Source: Blastomyces gilchristii SLH14081
Lineage: Eukaryota; Ascomycota; Eurotiomycetes; Onygenales; Ajellomycetaceae
Assembly: GCF_000003855.2 (NCBI RefSeq)
Contig: NW_003101680.1
Coordinates: 4,991,063-5,055,062 of the forward strand
Reading direction: 5' to 3'
DNA length: 64,000 nt
Shown: positions 12,560 through 23,364 of the stretch, piece after piece
How positions within the stretch are numbered: the stretch's first letter is position 1
Layout of the letters: each line of letters begins with the position of its first letter
Made by a program: the position numbers and the translations under genes
The notes under the pieces: generated by a model
Databases searched by the model: none
Told to the model about the DNA's origin: nothing
What the model saw: the letters and a program-made list of their open reading frames with translations, nothing else

Positions 12560-14580
12560 AAAGTAAAATAGAGAGAGAGTGAAAGAAAGAAAGAAAATAT
12601 ATTATAATTTAATTTTAGCTATTGAATGAGAAGATAAAGAAAACAAGAAAATCATTATCTTTCACTCTTTTCATCATTTCACTCTATCTCTTCTTATCAA
12701 TCATCTTCAAGCTCTTTCTGCAGCTTGACCTTCTGTTCAGCAAGATATGCATCTCAGAATGCAACATTCACTGACAATCTCTCATTCATAAGATCACTGA
12801 AATGCACCTCACTGAGCAACTTAAAGAAATAATTATTAGTCACAGTATCTCTCACAGCTGAAATCATATTGATGAACTCAGCTATCTTGTCCAGTTTCTT
12901 TCACACGGCCTGAATGATGTTCAGATTATACTTGTCAAGATTAGGCAGCTGCCTCAGCACCTTCAAATCTTGAGCTCTATAATTGATTATACAGCCTTCA
13001 GAAGACAGAATTAATGACTGTCACACATCACTCATCTTAGCCTCATTGATCATCTTAGCAGGGGTCAAATGACTTGTCTTGACCTCATCATTTACCTTCA
13101 CAGGTGTCAAGATATCTCACTCACTGATTTGAACATGTTTCAAGAATTTCAGCACAATCAGACTCAATACCTTGTACTTAAAAGATATAGACATTCTCTT
13201 CATTGAAACTATAGTCAAATCATTCTTCTTCTCTATATCACTGACCTTAACAATGTCATCAACATTCATCTCCTCAGCTGCAGTCTTTTCAAATTCAGGC
13301 ACACTCTCTTTAAACAGCAAGTTATCTGTGTTTCACCTGAGTTCATATCAGCTACAGCAATTTAAAGAGCAGTGAGACTTCTTATTTTCTCACTGACAGT
13401 TGGCACAAGTATCATGTCCTTGTCACATCTGTTTGTTGTCTGCAGAGATGATCACACATTTCTTGAATTATCTCTGATTCTTCACACAAGACTGATATGA
13501 CACAGAAGCTATTTCTCTGTGAGTCTGCAGAATAACAATGTTCTGATTAGCAGAATTCTTAGAATTGACAGTCTGTGAAGTGATTAGCTTATCATTATTC
13601 ATTCATCAGTGCAACTTTCACTTAGCAGATAACTGTCTCAAATCTTTAATCAATCACTGACTGAGTAAAACAAAAAATTCACAATCAATAAGTAGCATCT
13701 TCTCACTATATCTCATGAGTCTTTCAATGATCAAGATAGCATCTGCAAGCCTCTTCACAGTCAGGTCTCACATGATTGACACACTCAGGTGAGTAAGCTT
13801 ATCATTCTGTCAGAAGTGCAAGTCAGTCTTGTCATTGTAATACAGACATCTTATATATACTGTGTCATACAGTCAAGGCATCTGATCACTCTCAACATTC
13901 TTCTTTCATTCTGACTTCTTCAAAACATTATCACTCAGAGTCTCATACTGCTTTTAACTAGCTCTTCAGCACTTCTTATTCTCTTCTGTCAGCAACAGTT
14001 CTTCAGCATTCATATCTGTCTGTTCAGCTTCTGCTTTCAGTTCTACTTACAGTTCTTCATTATCAGCTGCTTCTACAGCAGTCTTCTGACTCTCTTTTCT
14101 CTCATTCATCTTAATATCTTCTTCTGAAAACCAGTGTGTGAACAGTCATGACTTTTTCAAATGAGTAAACAGTGTTATAAGCTTTCATATCACAGTCTTA
14201 GACTCTTCTTGACTCTTCAAGCTTCTGTTTCCTTATCTTAATCTTTGATCACTTTGTATGTGAAAAGATAAGTTGATAGTGTCAGAAGTTCATCTCTGAA
14301 GTTGTCAGAATTGAAAATTTCTGACTCACTCTCTGTTCAGAATTCTAACTCTTCATCTTCATTATTTTCTTTCATCTTATTCTCACCTATCTTCTCTTCA
14401 TCAGTCTTCTCACCTGTCTTCTCTTCTCTATCACTTATATGAAGAAGGGCATCACACTTCTCCTGGCTTAACAACTGAAATAATTTCTCTAAGATCAAGG
14501 CCTTTTTTATCATGCTCACTGCGCCTGTCTTCACAGCTGTCAACTTCTTCTTAAGACTCATCATTTTCATAATCTAATCT
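12560..14580 (-). pseudogene. Decayed minus-strand ORF of unknown family with a Cys/His cluster
   Basis: Reading the minus strand from 14,570 gives a Lys/Glu-rich start (open to 14,337) and then a long frame broken by stops, many at expected Trp codons. Near 13,380-13,430 it contains GHDTCANCQ followed by SHCSLN, a Cys/His cluster that looks metal-binding. The best open part is 13,320-13,117. It is not a recognisable polymerase, integrase or transposase. It may be a second ORF carried by a transposon or a decayed repeated host gene. Function unknown. Confidence 0.5.
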
Positions 14581-15122
14581 TTCATATGTCGCGATTTTCA
14601 CTAATTTCACTATGTTAAATTTTAGCAAGATGTGTGAGGAATAAGAGAAGGATAAGAAGGAAGTAATTGTGATATATATATTAATACAATCATTCATCTA
14701 CATCAATCTCTATCACTCACAGAATCTTTTTCTCATCATAATAAAACTTTCATTCTCATCTATCTCATCAAAGAATTCTTTCTCATTCAAGCTTCTTGTG
14801 ATTTCTTTACAATTCCTTTTTTTTCTTACAGCTGTTTTTAGATTAAAGAACTTCTGTCTCTTTCTTATCATTTCTTTTCAAGTCATTCTTACATCTTTCA
14901 CTCTTTGTAGAGATAAATAATTCTTACATCTGATTATTCTTTGTATGAATAAGTAATTCTATCACTCAGTTTTCTCTTTTCTATAATATCTGCAGCATAT
15001 ATAAACAGACTAGCACTTCTGAATAATATTCACTTCTTTGAGCCTAGCGCCCGCGATACCCGCCACCTTTTTTCAATGTCATTTTTTCTTCTCTACAAAC
15101 ACATTCTTTCAGATAGAGGGAC
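14581..15122. other. AT-rich spacer with isolated CpG-containing patches
   Basis: No gene seen. Two short patches keep CpG in an otherwise CpG-free background: GTCGCGATTTTC near 14,588 and GCGCCCGCGATACCCGCC near 15,049. They may mark element ends or a younger insertion. No terminal repeat or target duplication was found around them. Confidence 0.4.
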
Positions 15123-15512
15123 TGTGACATGCTTTCACTCTCTATTCAAGTCAATTCTCTATTCAGCTCTAGCTTTCACTTCATCTCTTGCTGTTTTCTG
15201 AAGCTTTCACTTCTACCTTCTCTCTCTGTTCTTCTCTTCATATGTGATTGCTTCTTCTATAAGAGCTTTCACTTCTTCTCTACAGAGCCTTTATTCTTTT
15301 CTTTATATACAATTACTTCTTCTATGAGAGTATTCACTTCTTCTCTACAGAGTCTCTGTTCTTCTCTTCATAGACAATTACTTCTTCTACAAGAGTTAAT
15401 CTCTATAAAACAATCACTGTATATATAAGGGCGTACGCCCATCTCTCATCTTTTAGAGAAGAAGACAAGTTTTTACTCTTATATCTGACCCTACGTAGCG
15501 GCGTACGCTACA
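15123..15512 (+). repeat. LTR-A, 390-bp LTR-like repeat (+ orientation)
   Basis: Begins TGTGACATGC and ends CGTACGCTACA, so it has TG..CA termini. An inverted copy of exactly the same length lies at 57,199-57,588. Inside are about three units of a roughly 65-bp pyrimidine-rich tandem repeat (about 15,245-15,400). Two GC-rich palindromes sit near the right end: GGGCGTACGCCC (about 15,430) and the near-palindrome GTAGCGGCGTACGCTAC (about 15,494). No 5-bp target duplication was found. The open frames within it (15,129-15,428 here) follow from the simple repeat and I do not regard them as a gene. Confidence 0.7.
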
Positions 15513-16790
15513 TGAGATATATCATTCAACTCTGATTTATAAAAGCATTCAAGATTCTCACACTGATACTGAATAAAATCAGAAGAAAAAATAGGTTTAT
15601 TTGATGAATATCATGCAAAGTCATCAGAATAATATTTGACTGAGCTTTCTCAACTGTGAGATTGTCATAACTCTGTGAAATTGTTGACAATTTCTGTCAT
15701 TTCTATATGCATTTGTTGCTGGAAAGTTGGGGATTTAAGAAGAGCAGATATCAAGAGAATCAGATTTTAAAAGTAGAGTAATCTTATGAAGAATTCAGTG
15801 AGATTTTTCTGAGCAGAACTCAGAGTTGACATTTGTATTGATAATACTATTGAAATTGAGATTTTCTTAACTAATAAAATCAGAAATTATACTCTGTATT
15901 ACTTTTTCAGAGTTGAGAGGTTTTCTGAGAGCAGACTTATCAGTGATGTATTCTTCAATAAACATAGAATTTGCATTTATGATTTGTAGTTTTTTCAGGA
16001 AATATCTGACTCTTCAGCTCAGAGTCTCATTGTCAGAACAAATAAATTCATTTTAAAGTTACTGCATTTGTGAGGTATATTAATTACTGAATCAGAATTA
16101 ACAAATTGATCAGTAATAGTAACAGCAATTGTATCAGCAGCTGCTATTTCAATATTATCAGTGACTGACTCATCAGAATTCTCTTAATTATCATTTTCAG
16201 AAATATTCTTCTTAGCAGCTGCTTTCAAAAGCTACTTAATATACTTAACATTATCAGCAGCATTCTCATTATATGACTCTGTCTTTAGAGAATGTTAGTT
16301 TTTATAATAATAAAGACATCAAAAGTGATAAACTTACTGAAAATAGTAATGCTTCTTTATCAGAAGTATTATTATCAGAATCACTTTCAGTGAAATCTTC
16401 ATTTACAGTTTCTGGAAAAAGAGAGCTCTGAGGTTGAAATTCTGATTAATCATCTTCAGATTCTTGTCTAGAGACAGATAGCAGGTAGTGTTTTGAATTT
16501 TAATTAAATAGACATGACATTTTACTTTCTGATATGATTTGTAGAAAAAAGTTGCATAGTTGAAAAGATATAAATGAAGTGAATGAGTGATCTTGATAAA
16601 ATAAAGAGATGAGATTGAATTACTAAAAAGAGATATCTTAATAAGAGCTGTAATCAGTAACAATCTACATTAATTTAATATTAACAATTAAACTACTTTC
16701 TTTGTTTCAAAATTATATTTCTGTAATTTGTTAAAATTCATATCACAAATTTATCAGAGTTTCATCAAGATTTCAAAAATGAATATTGTT
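15513..16790. other. AT-rich decayed sequence
   Basis: Strongly AT-rich, almost free of CpG. It probably belongs to the same decayed element as the frame that follows. No recognisable domain, RNA gene or terminal repeat was seen. Confidence 0.4.
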
Positions 16791-17870
16791 ATAAATTCTG
16801 CTCTACTAGATCTCTCTGAACTCTCTCATCTGATAGGTTTAATGAGACAAATCACTGATTTCAAAAGAAATTCAATATTGATATATCTGAACATAGAATG
16901 AATATAATAATAGCAATGATGAATATTAGTCAGATAAGAAGAAGTTAAACTCATCACTGATATCAAGCAGTTCATTAAAAAGGCATTACTGAACTCAGCA
17001 TTTAGATGCAGAAATATATAAGAAGGAAATTCAGCTGATAGAGCAGTATCTGTGTCTGAAGATAAAATGAATATATTTTCTTTCTTTCAATAAAGATAAT
17101 TTGAATTGAACAGTTACAAGTGTGATAAAAATAAAGAATAAAATATTATACATCTTTTCATTCAGCAAAATAATAATGCTGAATGTGATTAAAATATGAA
17201 AGTTCTGAACTCTCAAAGAAATGAAGATAAGTAGTATTAGATTTTAACAAATATATCAACTTTTCAGTGAAATATTAAAATTTTTTTGATCAACTTAGCT
17301 AATCATTTATTAATATAGAACCATATTCAACAGAAGAAGATAAAGAGCAGAGAAAGTTCAGTAGTAATCAGATTATATAACTACTATAAAGAATCAATCA
17401 TCTTTAAATACTTCTGTGATTCATTTATCACTGAAAAGTTCTTTCTGGTTTTTTACTGAGTATGAAGAATTATCAACTTTGATCAATTCTCTGAGTGAGA
17501 ACAATGATATATGAAACATAAGTTGAATATTCATTAGTTAAAGATATTGAATTGAAAACTTCAAATTGAAAAACTAGAAACTGATTCTGAAAAATAGAGA
17601 TATATACTAATCTTACAACTCAGGCTAAAATATTTGATGATACTGATACAAATGAAAATTTCATTACAGCTATGCTACAATGATAAAATATTCTGATATT
17701 CTGAAATCTGATAAGTGATATTTCTGAATATCAGTAAATTGTCAGAGATGACTTTACTGAGATAATTCAGAATATCTCAACAGTAAAAAAGAGACATCTG
17801 ATGAAAGATGTATGAAAGAAAATACAGAAAAAGATTAAATTTTCAGAGACACTTTCAGTAAAAGACAGAT
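16791..17870 (+). pseudogene. Long near-open decayed frame, family unknown
   Basis: One + frame can be followed for about 360 codons with many in-frame stops but little sign of frameshift. The stops are TGA, TAA and TAG in contexts explained by G-to-A or C-to-T change of Trp or Gln codons. Readable stretches include LLDLSELSHLIGLM, EEVKLITDIKQFIKKALL and FLINLANHLLI. It does not match reverse transcriptase, integrase or the DDE transposases I can recognise by eye. It is probably the coding part of a transposon or a repeated host gene destroyed by point mutation. Confidence 0.45.
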
Positions 17871-19019
17871 CAGTAATGTAGAGATTTTCAATATAATCTA
17901 TTTATATTTCAATATATTTAGTTTTCTATGAGTTTTATATATAAATTAGTTAATATATACTTTAATACATATAATTAGAATATATCTGTCTTGATATTCA
18001 CTGAAGAAAGTTATTATATTCTCTATTCTGTAATTTGTATAGTTATGACTGCAGAGAATTCATCAATTTCACTACATCAGAAAATCTTGAATTCTGTAGA
18101 TATATTTCTGACAGTGTATTAAATACTTGTTTCTAGTTAATAGAAATGATTTTATATTTAAAATAGCTGTAATTCAATCAGTGATAGCCTGTATAAAAAG
18201 TATTAAAATATGAATGAAATTCATCAGATATGCTGATTACACTTAGAAATAAAATATGAAAGTATTTACATTCATTGTATAATAATCTGCAAAGATGAAT
18301 TAATAATATATATAAAGACATATATTTTTCTTTTCCTTCTTTTCTTCTTTCTTCTTCTTGTAATAATAATACACTGTAAAGATTATTCTCAGCTCACTCA
18401 GCTCATTCTGTTCTTCTTTATTTCTCAGTTCAGTTAGTATTCTGTCAGTTATAATAGAAAGCTTTTAATTAGAAAAGTTCTAATCAAGATATCTTATCTG
18501 TGTAGTATATTAAGAACATCAGTAATTCATTGCATCAGTATTAATCACAGTAATAATAATAATGGCAGTAGTATCAATCACAGTAATAATAACAGTAGTA
18601 GTATCAATCATAGTAATAATAATAACAGCAGCAGTATTAAAATAATAAGTAACACTCTTAAGTATACTTATATCACTGTTATAAAGACTCAAGAGAAGAA
18701 AGCAAGCAGCTGTCTGAATACTCTGATAAAGCAGTCTGATAAATGAATAATATATAAGCACTGTATTAAGTATATTTTTCTTCATCATTTGAATGCTGCT
18801 TATGATAAGATGAAGAGAAGTTTAAAGTCTTATATAAATTACAATCATGAGAAAAAGAGATGCATAATTATCTCTGAAGAATTAAAAGAATAAGTTAATA
18901 ATCTGATTCAAATTCATGACTTTTATCTTTCTATGTTAGATAATTTTAAGAAAATAATAAAGAGAACTATATTGAAATCAGTGAAGAATCTTTCAAAATA
19001 GATCAAGAAAGTCAAAACT
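17871..19019. other. AT-rich sequence with trinucleotide-rich repeats
   Basis: No gene recognised. Around 18,535-18,645 a degenerate tandem array of roughly 45-55-bp units built on AGTAATAATAAT and AGTAGTATCAATCA is visible. The open minus-strand frame across it is a by-product of the repeat. Confidence 0.5.
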
Positions 19020-19619
19020 CACTGATAGAAAGTAAAAGCTCAATATATAAAAAGTGTTACTATTACTCTGAAAGCTCTGAATATTATTATCAGTACTGCT
19101 GAAAAAGTTAAAATTAAGATTAAGAAGATTAAGTTGAATATTGAAAGAGTGAAATTAGAAATTAAAAAGAAAAAAGTTACTGTAGAAAAGAAGAAAATCA
19201 TGATTAAAAAGACAAAACTTAACATTGAAACTATTAAGCTTAAAGTGTATTACAAGCTTTTGAGAATGATAGTCAGTTATATTAAAGAATAAAAATCAGT
19301 GATGAAGAATCTTATAAATTTGATAAATAATATTAATATCAAAGCTAGCTATATTATCATTGAAATGTGTGAAACAATGAAGCATATTCAGAGATTTACA
19401 GATTATCTTGATAAGAATTCAGTTACAGTCAGCAATAATAGTAGTAGCAATGAGAAATTTAATAACAGTGATAATTCTCTTCTTATCTCTCTTACTGACA
19501 TCTCTGCTACTGCTGTTAATTCTTCTCTCTCTTTCTTCTTCAATCTTCTGACTTCAGTTGATTCTCTGACTATAAGCAGCACTGAAACTCTCAACATTCT
19601 CAGTGAAAAAGTAAGTTAG
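19020..19619 (+). pseudogene. Decayed ORF fragment with Lys-rich coiled coil
   Basis: From about 19,085 to 19,255 the + strand reads as an uninterrupted Lys/Ile/Leu heptad-like stretch (for example KVKIKIKKIKLNIERVKLEI), a probable coiled coil. A second open stretch at 19,299-19,619 is Ser/Asn-rich with a helical start. They are in the same decayed block and may be parts of one former ORF. No family recognised. Confidence 0.35.
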
Positions 19620-20617
19620 AATCAGTGAAATGATTCTCAGATTTATACAGAAGTTGATAATAATATAAATGAATAAATATATAGCTTTTAATCTCTCTGA
19701 AACTCTCTCTTCTAAACAGTGAATAGTCATTGACACTGATTCTTCACAAACTTTAATACTAATTCACAAGTTCTCTGAAATAAATGTTGATGTGAATATG
19801 ACAGAAAATGATGATAATGATATAGAGATGATTCAGAGAATTCAGAAGAAATTACAGAAGAATGTGACAGATTTTCAATAGAGAATGATTTCAGTGAATG
19901 AGACATTTTTTAGAATTAGTGATTATATAGATAGGAATCAGTGACATTATTAATACAATGATGATTTTGTTCTGTTCATAACTTATTTACAGTGATTTCA
20001 TGGCTAATCCATCATTATATTATATTTTATTCCGGTATGGTAGCTTTTTAGTGTCAAAATGATCCATCCCGAGGCGCGGAGGGTTATCGGAGCCACAATA
20101 ATCCGCCGCCGGAAGGTACCTGAGTCAGCGCCAAGATTAGACTCGGCAACGGCAACACCTTCTTGCAACATTCTCTCTCTCGTTGCTCCCAGCACACCAG
20201 CAACACCTAGGCATCTTGTTACCTCCGTTCTCCAAACTACGAAGCCGTTCCAGACTGTGCGTTGTTTCGTCCAGCTCTGGGCCCCTTGTCCACCTCCTTA
20301 CCCCCTTGTCTGTCCGGCTCTTGTTCCAGATAGGACCGACGCCTCCCATCTGTTGGCACCGGACGGATCGCCTTTCGGTAAAGTCACTCCATATATTTCT
20401 GCTCTAGTAGCCGCCTCACACTAACCACCCCCCCCCCATCTCCAGTGTGAGGGCTGGCCACCATACCCTATATTATCTACTCTCCCAAACTTCCAGGCCT
20501 AAAAGGTTAAATGGCTATGTAATTTTTGGTTCATTCTTTGCTATTATGAGCTATGTTCACTGATGGAATCCAATATGGACATAGTCTCGTGACCTGCAAG
20601 GGCGGGTTAGAGGCACC
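19620..20617. other. Compartment boundary and upstream region of the SPT10-like gene
   Basis: The AT-rich compartment ends abruptly near 20,030. From there CpG reappears (GAGGCGCGGAGG near 20,070) and composition becomes ordinary. The 590 bases before the ATG contain a C-run near 20,430 and no convincing gene. The overlapping open frames at 20,059-20,424 on both strands show no family resemblance. This is likely the promoter and 5' UTR of the next gene. Confidence 0.6.
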
Positions 20618-22634
20618 ATGCCCGCTGTTCATGGGGACCCAGCTGGGCCCCTGATATTCCGCACTTCGGGAGAGCTACCCTATCCTGACCCGGCTAATCC
20701 TCAGCTGCCATCCAATATATATCCCCGCCAGGTGACCCTTCGCGACCGTGTCACCGTTGCGACCCTTGTACCCTTCTGTTCCTCCACAGATGTGCCCGTA
20801 TCGCTCCTGCGCTACCTATGCGACCAGCTCAATAAGGAGATCGATATGGGAGACACTTATCCCATGATTGATCCCATCTCCCTTGAATCCTTTGGTCCCT
20901 ATTGGTTTTCGAACTTCGGTGCTGTGATGCTGCTGGGTGACATCAATAGTATCCATGAAGTCCAGGAAATGGGGAGGATGGGGGCGGATTGGAGGAAGGT
21001 CTGCCTGGGGAGCTTTAATATTAAGCCTAACTATCCAGGGCGTAGCAGTCATGTTTGCAATGGGAGCTTCCTCGTCACTGATGCATCGCGTAATCGCGGA
21101 GTAGGGAGGCTAATGGGGGAATGTTATCTAGAATGGGCGCCTCATCTGGTCAGTTAAATCACCTAATGCCTCTTATATATAAAATTCTCAACTGGCGCTA
21201 ACTTTACCCAAAATGAAGGGTTATACTTACTCTGTATTTAATCTTGTTTATGAGACCAATGTGGCATCCTGTCGAATTTGGGACGCTTTGGGCTTTAAAC
21301 GCATTGGCAAAGTACCTGGATGCGGAAACCTTCGATCACATCCAAATCAACCCGTTGACGCGATTATATATGGACGAGATTTAGGCCCAGAAGGCGAGGA
21401 TTTCGTGTCGGAAGAGCGATTCGATAAGATTCGATATTACCTAAAGCATTCAAAATATCCAAGTGGTGCCGACCGGGCGGAGAAGAGTCGCTTGAGGAGC
21501 GCTGCAACCCACTATAAACTCGTCAGTGGGCAGGACGGAGAACCCGAGAAATTGATGCTAAAAGACAAAGAGGTGGTATCGGATCCTCAGCAACAATATG
21601 AGATAGCGCGCCAAATCCATCTCCAGCAACATGGGGGAATCAACAAAACCACGGCCACCATTGCGTTGAAGTATCACTGGGTCCGTATCAAGGAAACAGT
21701 TAGTATGGTGATCAAGAACTGCCCACAATGCAAAGAAACCCCAAAAGTGTCCACTGTCAACTCCAACCCAAGTTCCAACTCCAATTCCAATTCCAATTCC
21801 AACTCCAACTCCAACTCCAACTCCAACTCCAACTCCAATTCCAATTCCAATTCCAATTCCAATCCCAATCCCAATCCCAATCCCAATCCCAATCCCAATT
21901 CCAATTCCAATTCTAGCTTAAACTCGATCTCCGACTCGATCCCCGACTCGATCCCCGACTCAATCCCCAACTCGATCCCCGACTCGATCCCCGACACGAT
22001 CCCGAGCTCCATTCCCAACCCCATTCCCAACTCCACTTCTAACTCCATCCCCGACTCGATCTCCCAATCTACCTCCAACTCCAACTCAGAAATATCCCTG
22101 CCTAGAAGAGCAAAATCGGCAAGTTCACGCGAGCAAACAACATACAACATACCCACAAATGGCTTCGATACCCCCCCCGACCAGCTCCTGGCAACCCAAG
22201 AAGAATACGAGAAAGTCAATCCTTTCGGCACCGCACACCCGCAAATGATGCATGCACCGGTCGACGACCCCATGACGGCAGCCTACGGCGATATTCCCCT
22301 CGACCCACAAATAATGGACGACATCCAACAGCATCTCCCACCATTCCCAGAGCACGATCACCACCACAACCCTCACCATCATCACGTCAACCCGTATGGT
22401 GCTAGCAGCCTGCACAACCCGCACAGCTTAGAGCACGAATTCGACCATTCCGCTGCCGCGGTCGTTATTCAACACCAAGGCCATCCCAACGACTACCAAG
22501 TCCCTGGAAATATAAATTCCCAGGCCGCTGAGGCGTTGCGTCAGCAGACGATGCGGTTAGTGAATACCGGGCGGATGAGCGAATCAGACCTGCATCAAGG
22601 AATTGCCCAACGCGGCTTTTGGGAATCCGGATAA
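20618..22634 (+). CDS. SPT10-like acetyltransferase with integrase-type zinc finger
   Basis: Two exons, 20,618-21,148 and 21,219-22,634, joined across a 70-nt intron with a GCTAAC branch site, give 648 residues. Residues about 35-230 form a GNAT acetyltransferase fold with the acetyl-CoA loop RNRGVG at 158-163. Residues 311-348 carry H-x3-H..C-x2-C (H311, H315, C345, C348). Yeast Spt10 has a GNAT domain plus an HHCC DNA-binding finger related to retroviral integrase, used to bind histone gene promoters, so the pairing supports an Spt10-type regulator. Residues about 358-460 are a long Asn-Ser, Asn-Pro and Ser-Ile-Pro dipeptide tract, and a His-rich stretch follows. Whether it binds histone genes here is inferred. 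It is the first gene after the AT-rich block. Confidence 0.8.
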
Positions 22635-22674
22635 GGGCCCGTTTAGCACTTGATTTTGGGATTTCTCGGTTATG

Positions 22675-22713
<39 letters not shown>

Positions 22714-23364
22714 GTTATTATTGTTATTATATATCTATATTTTTTTTTTTTTTGGGGGGGGGGGGGGTGGGGGCAGTTGTTATTCCTGTTACTCTTGGTT
22801 ATAGTGGCAACCATGTGGTTGTCTGCATCTGTTCCGATTTGCTTCGAGCGTTATTTTGGCTACCTTGCCACAGGCGGTTTGGTTTTGTTACCACCCCTAG
22901 GTGTTGAAGTGATTTTTGGGTGTGGCTTGTGATCATTATTATTTCATCTCTGTTGTCAGTAATTTATTAGGTGTCCATATTTTTACTAGTGTTGATCCAA
23001 TATGTAGATAGACCCGTAGTGGGCGGAACACATGGATTTATGACAGAATTGGATGGTGTGTAAAATAAATCACTTGTCTCTTTTAGGTGAAATCGAGGTG
23101 TTGCCCCTCAGCGCGTGATTGGCTGGATTGGGGCCAGGAAAGCTCTTCCACGCAAATTTTGGAACAACCTTATGAGAACATGGTTGGACTGAGAGAACGA
23201 CGGTCAAAGACACTCAACCTCACCACCTCCGTCTATCCTCGCTACGATACCCCATCAGTCCTTTGCTGCGGAAGAGGGAAATATACGACGGGAATACCTT
23301 CTGTCTTGTTAATTAACTCTGTTCACCCGGTTGTTTCTCCGTGCGTTAGACCCCTCCCACAATC
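22635..23364. repeat. Microsatellite cluster and CCT7 upstream region
   Basis: Intergenic. A (TTA)n array at about 22,677-22,727, a T-run at 22,740-22,753 and a G-run at about 22,754-22,767 follow one another. All small open frames here come from these runs. The last 300 bases before 23,365 are probably the promoter and 5' UTR of the chaperonin gene. Confidence 0.7.

Larger units (their letters stand above)
6757..12560 (+). mobile_element. Decayed Ty3/Gypsy chromovirus, copy 2
   Basis: A second LTR retrotransposon internal region, directly downstream of LTR-B, with the order gag, protease, reverse transcriptase, RNase H, integrase, chromodomain. It is a different lineage from copy 1, since the Gag and Pol remnants read differently. 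Stops are frequent but the frame is less eroded than in copy 1. No matching 3' LTR was found right of 12,560, so the element is truncated or its right LTR was lost. Confidence 0.82.

Noticed and set aside
15245..15400. CRISPR-like direct repeats
   Set aside because: The roughly 65-bp units are contiguous and diverged, without unique spacers, inside an LTR of a eukaryotic genome.
15129..15428. 99-codon open frame in LTR-A, also present as 81 codons at 57,337-57,582 in the inverted copy
   Set aside because: Shared only because the repeat itself is shared. The frame is a translation of a pyrimidine-rich tandem repeat with no domain.
20059..20424. Open frames on both strands upstream of the SPT10-like gene
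   Set aside because: No family resemblance, and overlapping frames on both strands suggest chance in a GC-balanced promoter region.
21674..22273. 199-codon minus-strand open frame rich in Glu, Leu and Gly
   Set aside because: It is the complement of the Asn-Ser/Asn-Pro repeat tract of the SPT10-like gene and has no independent support.
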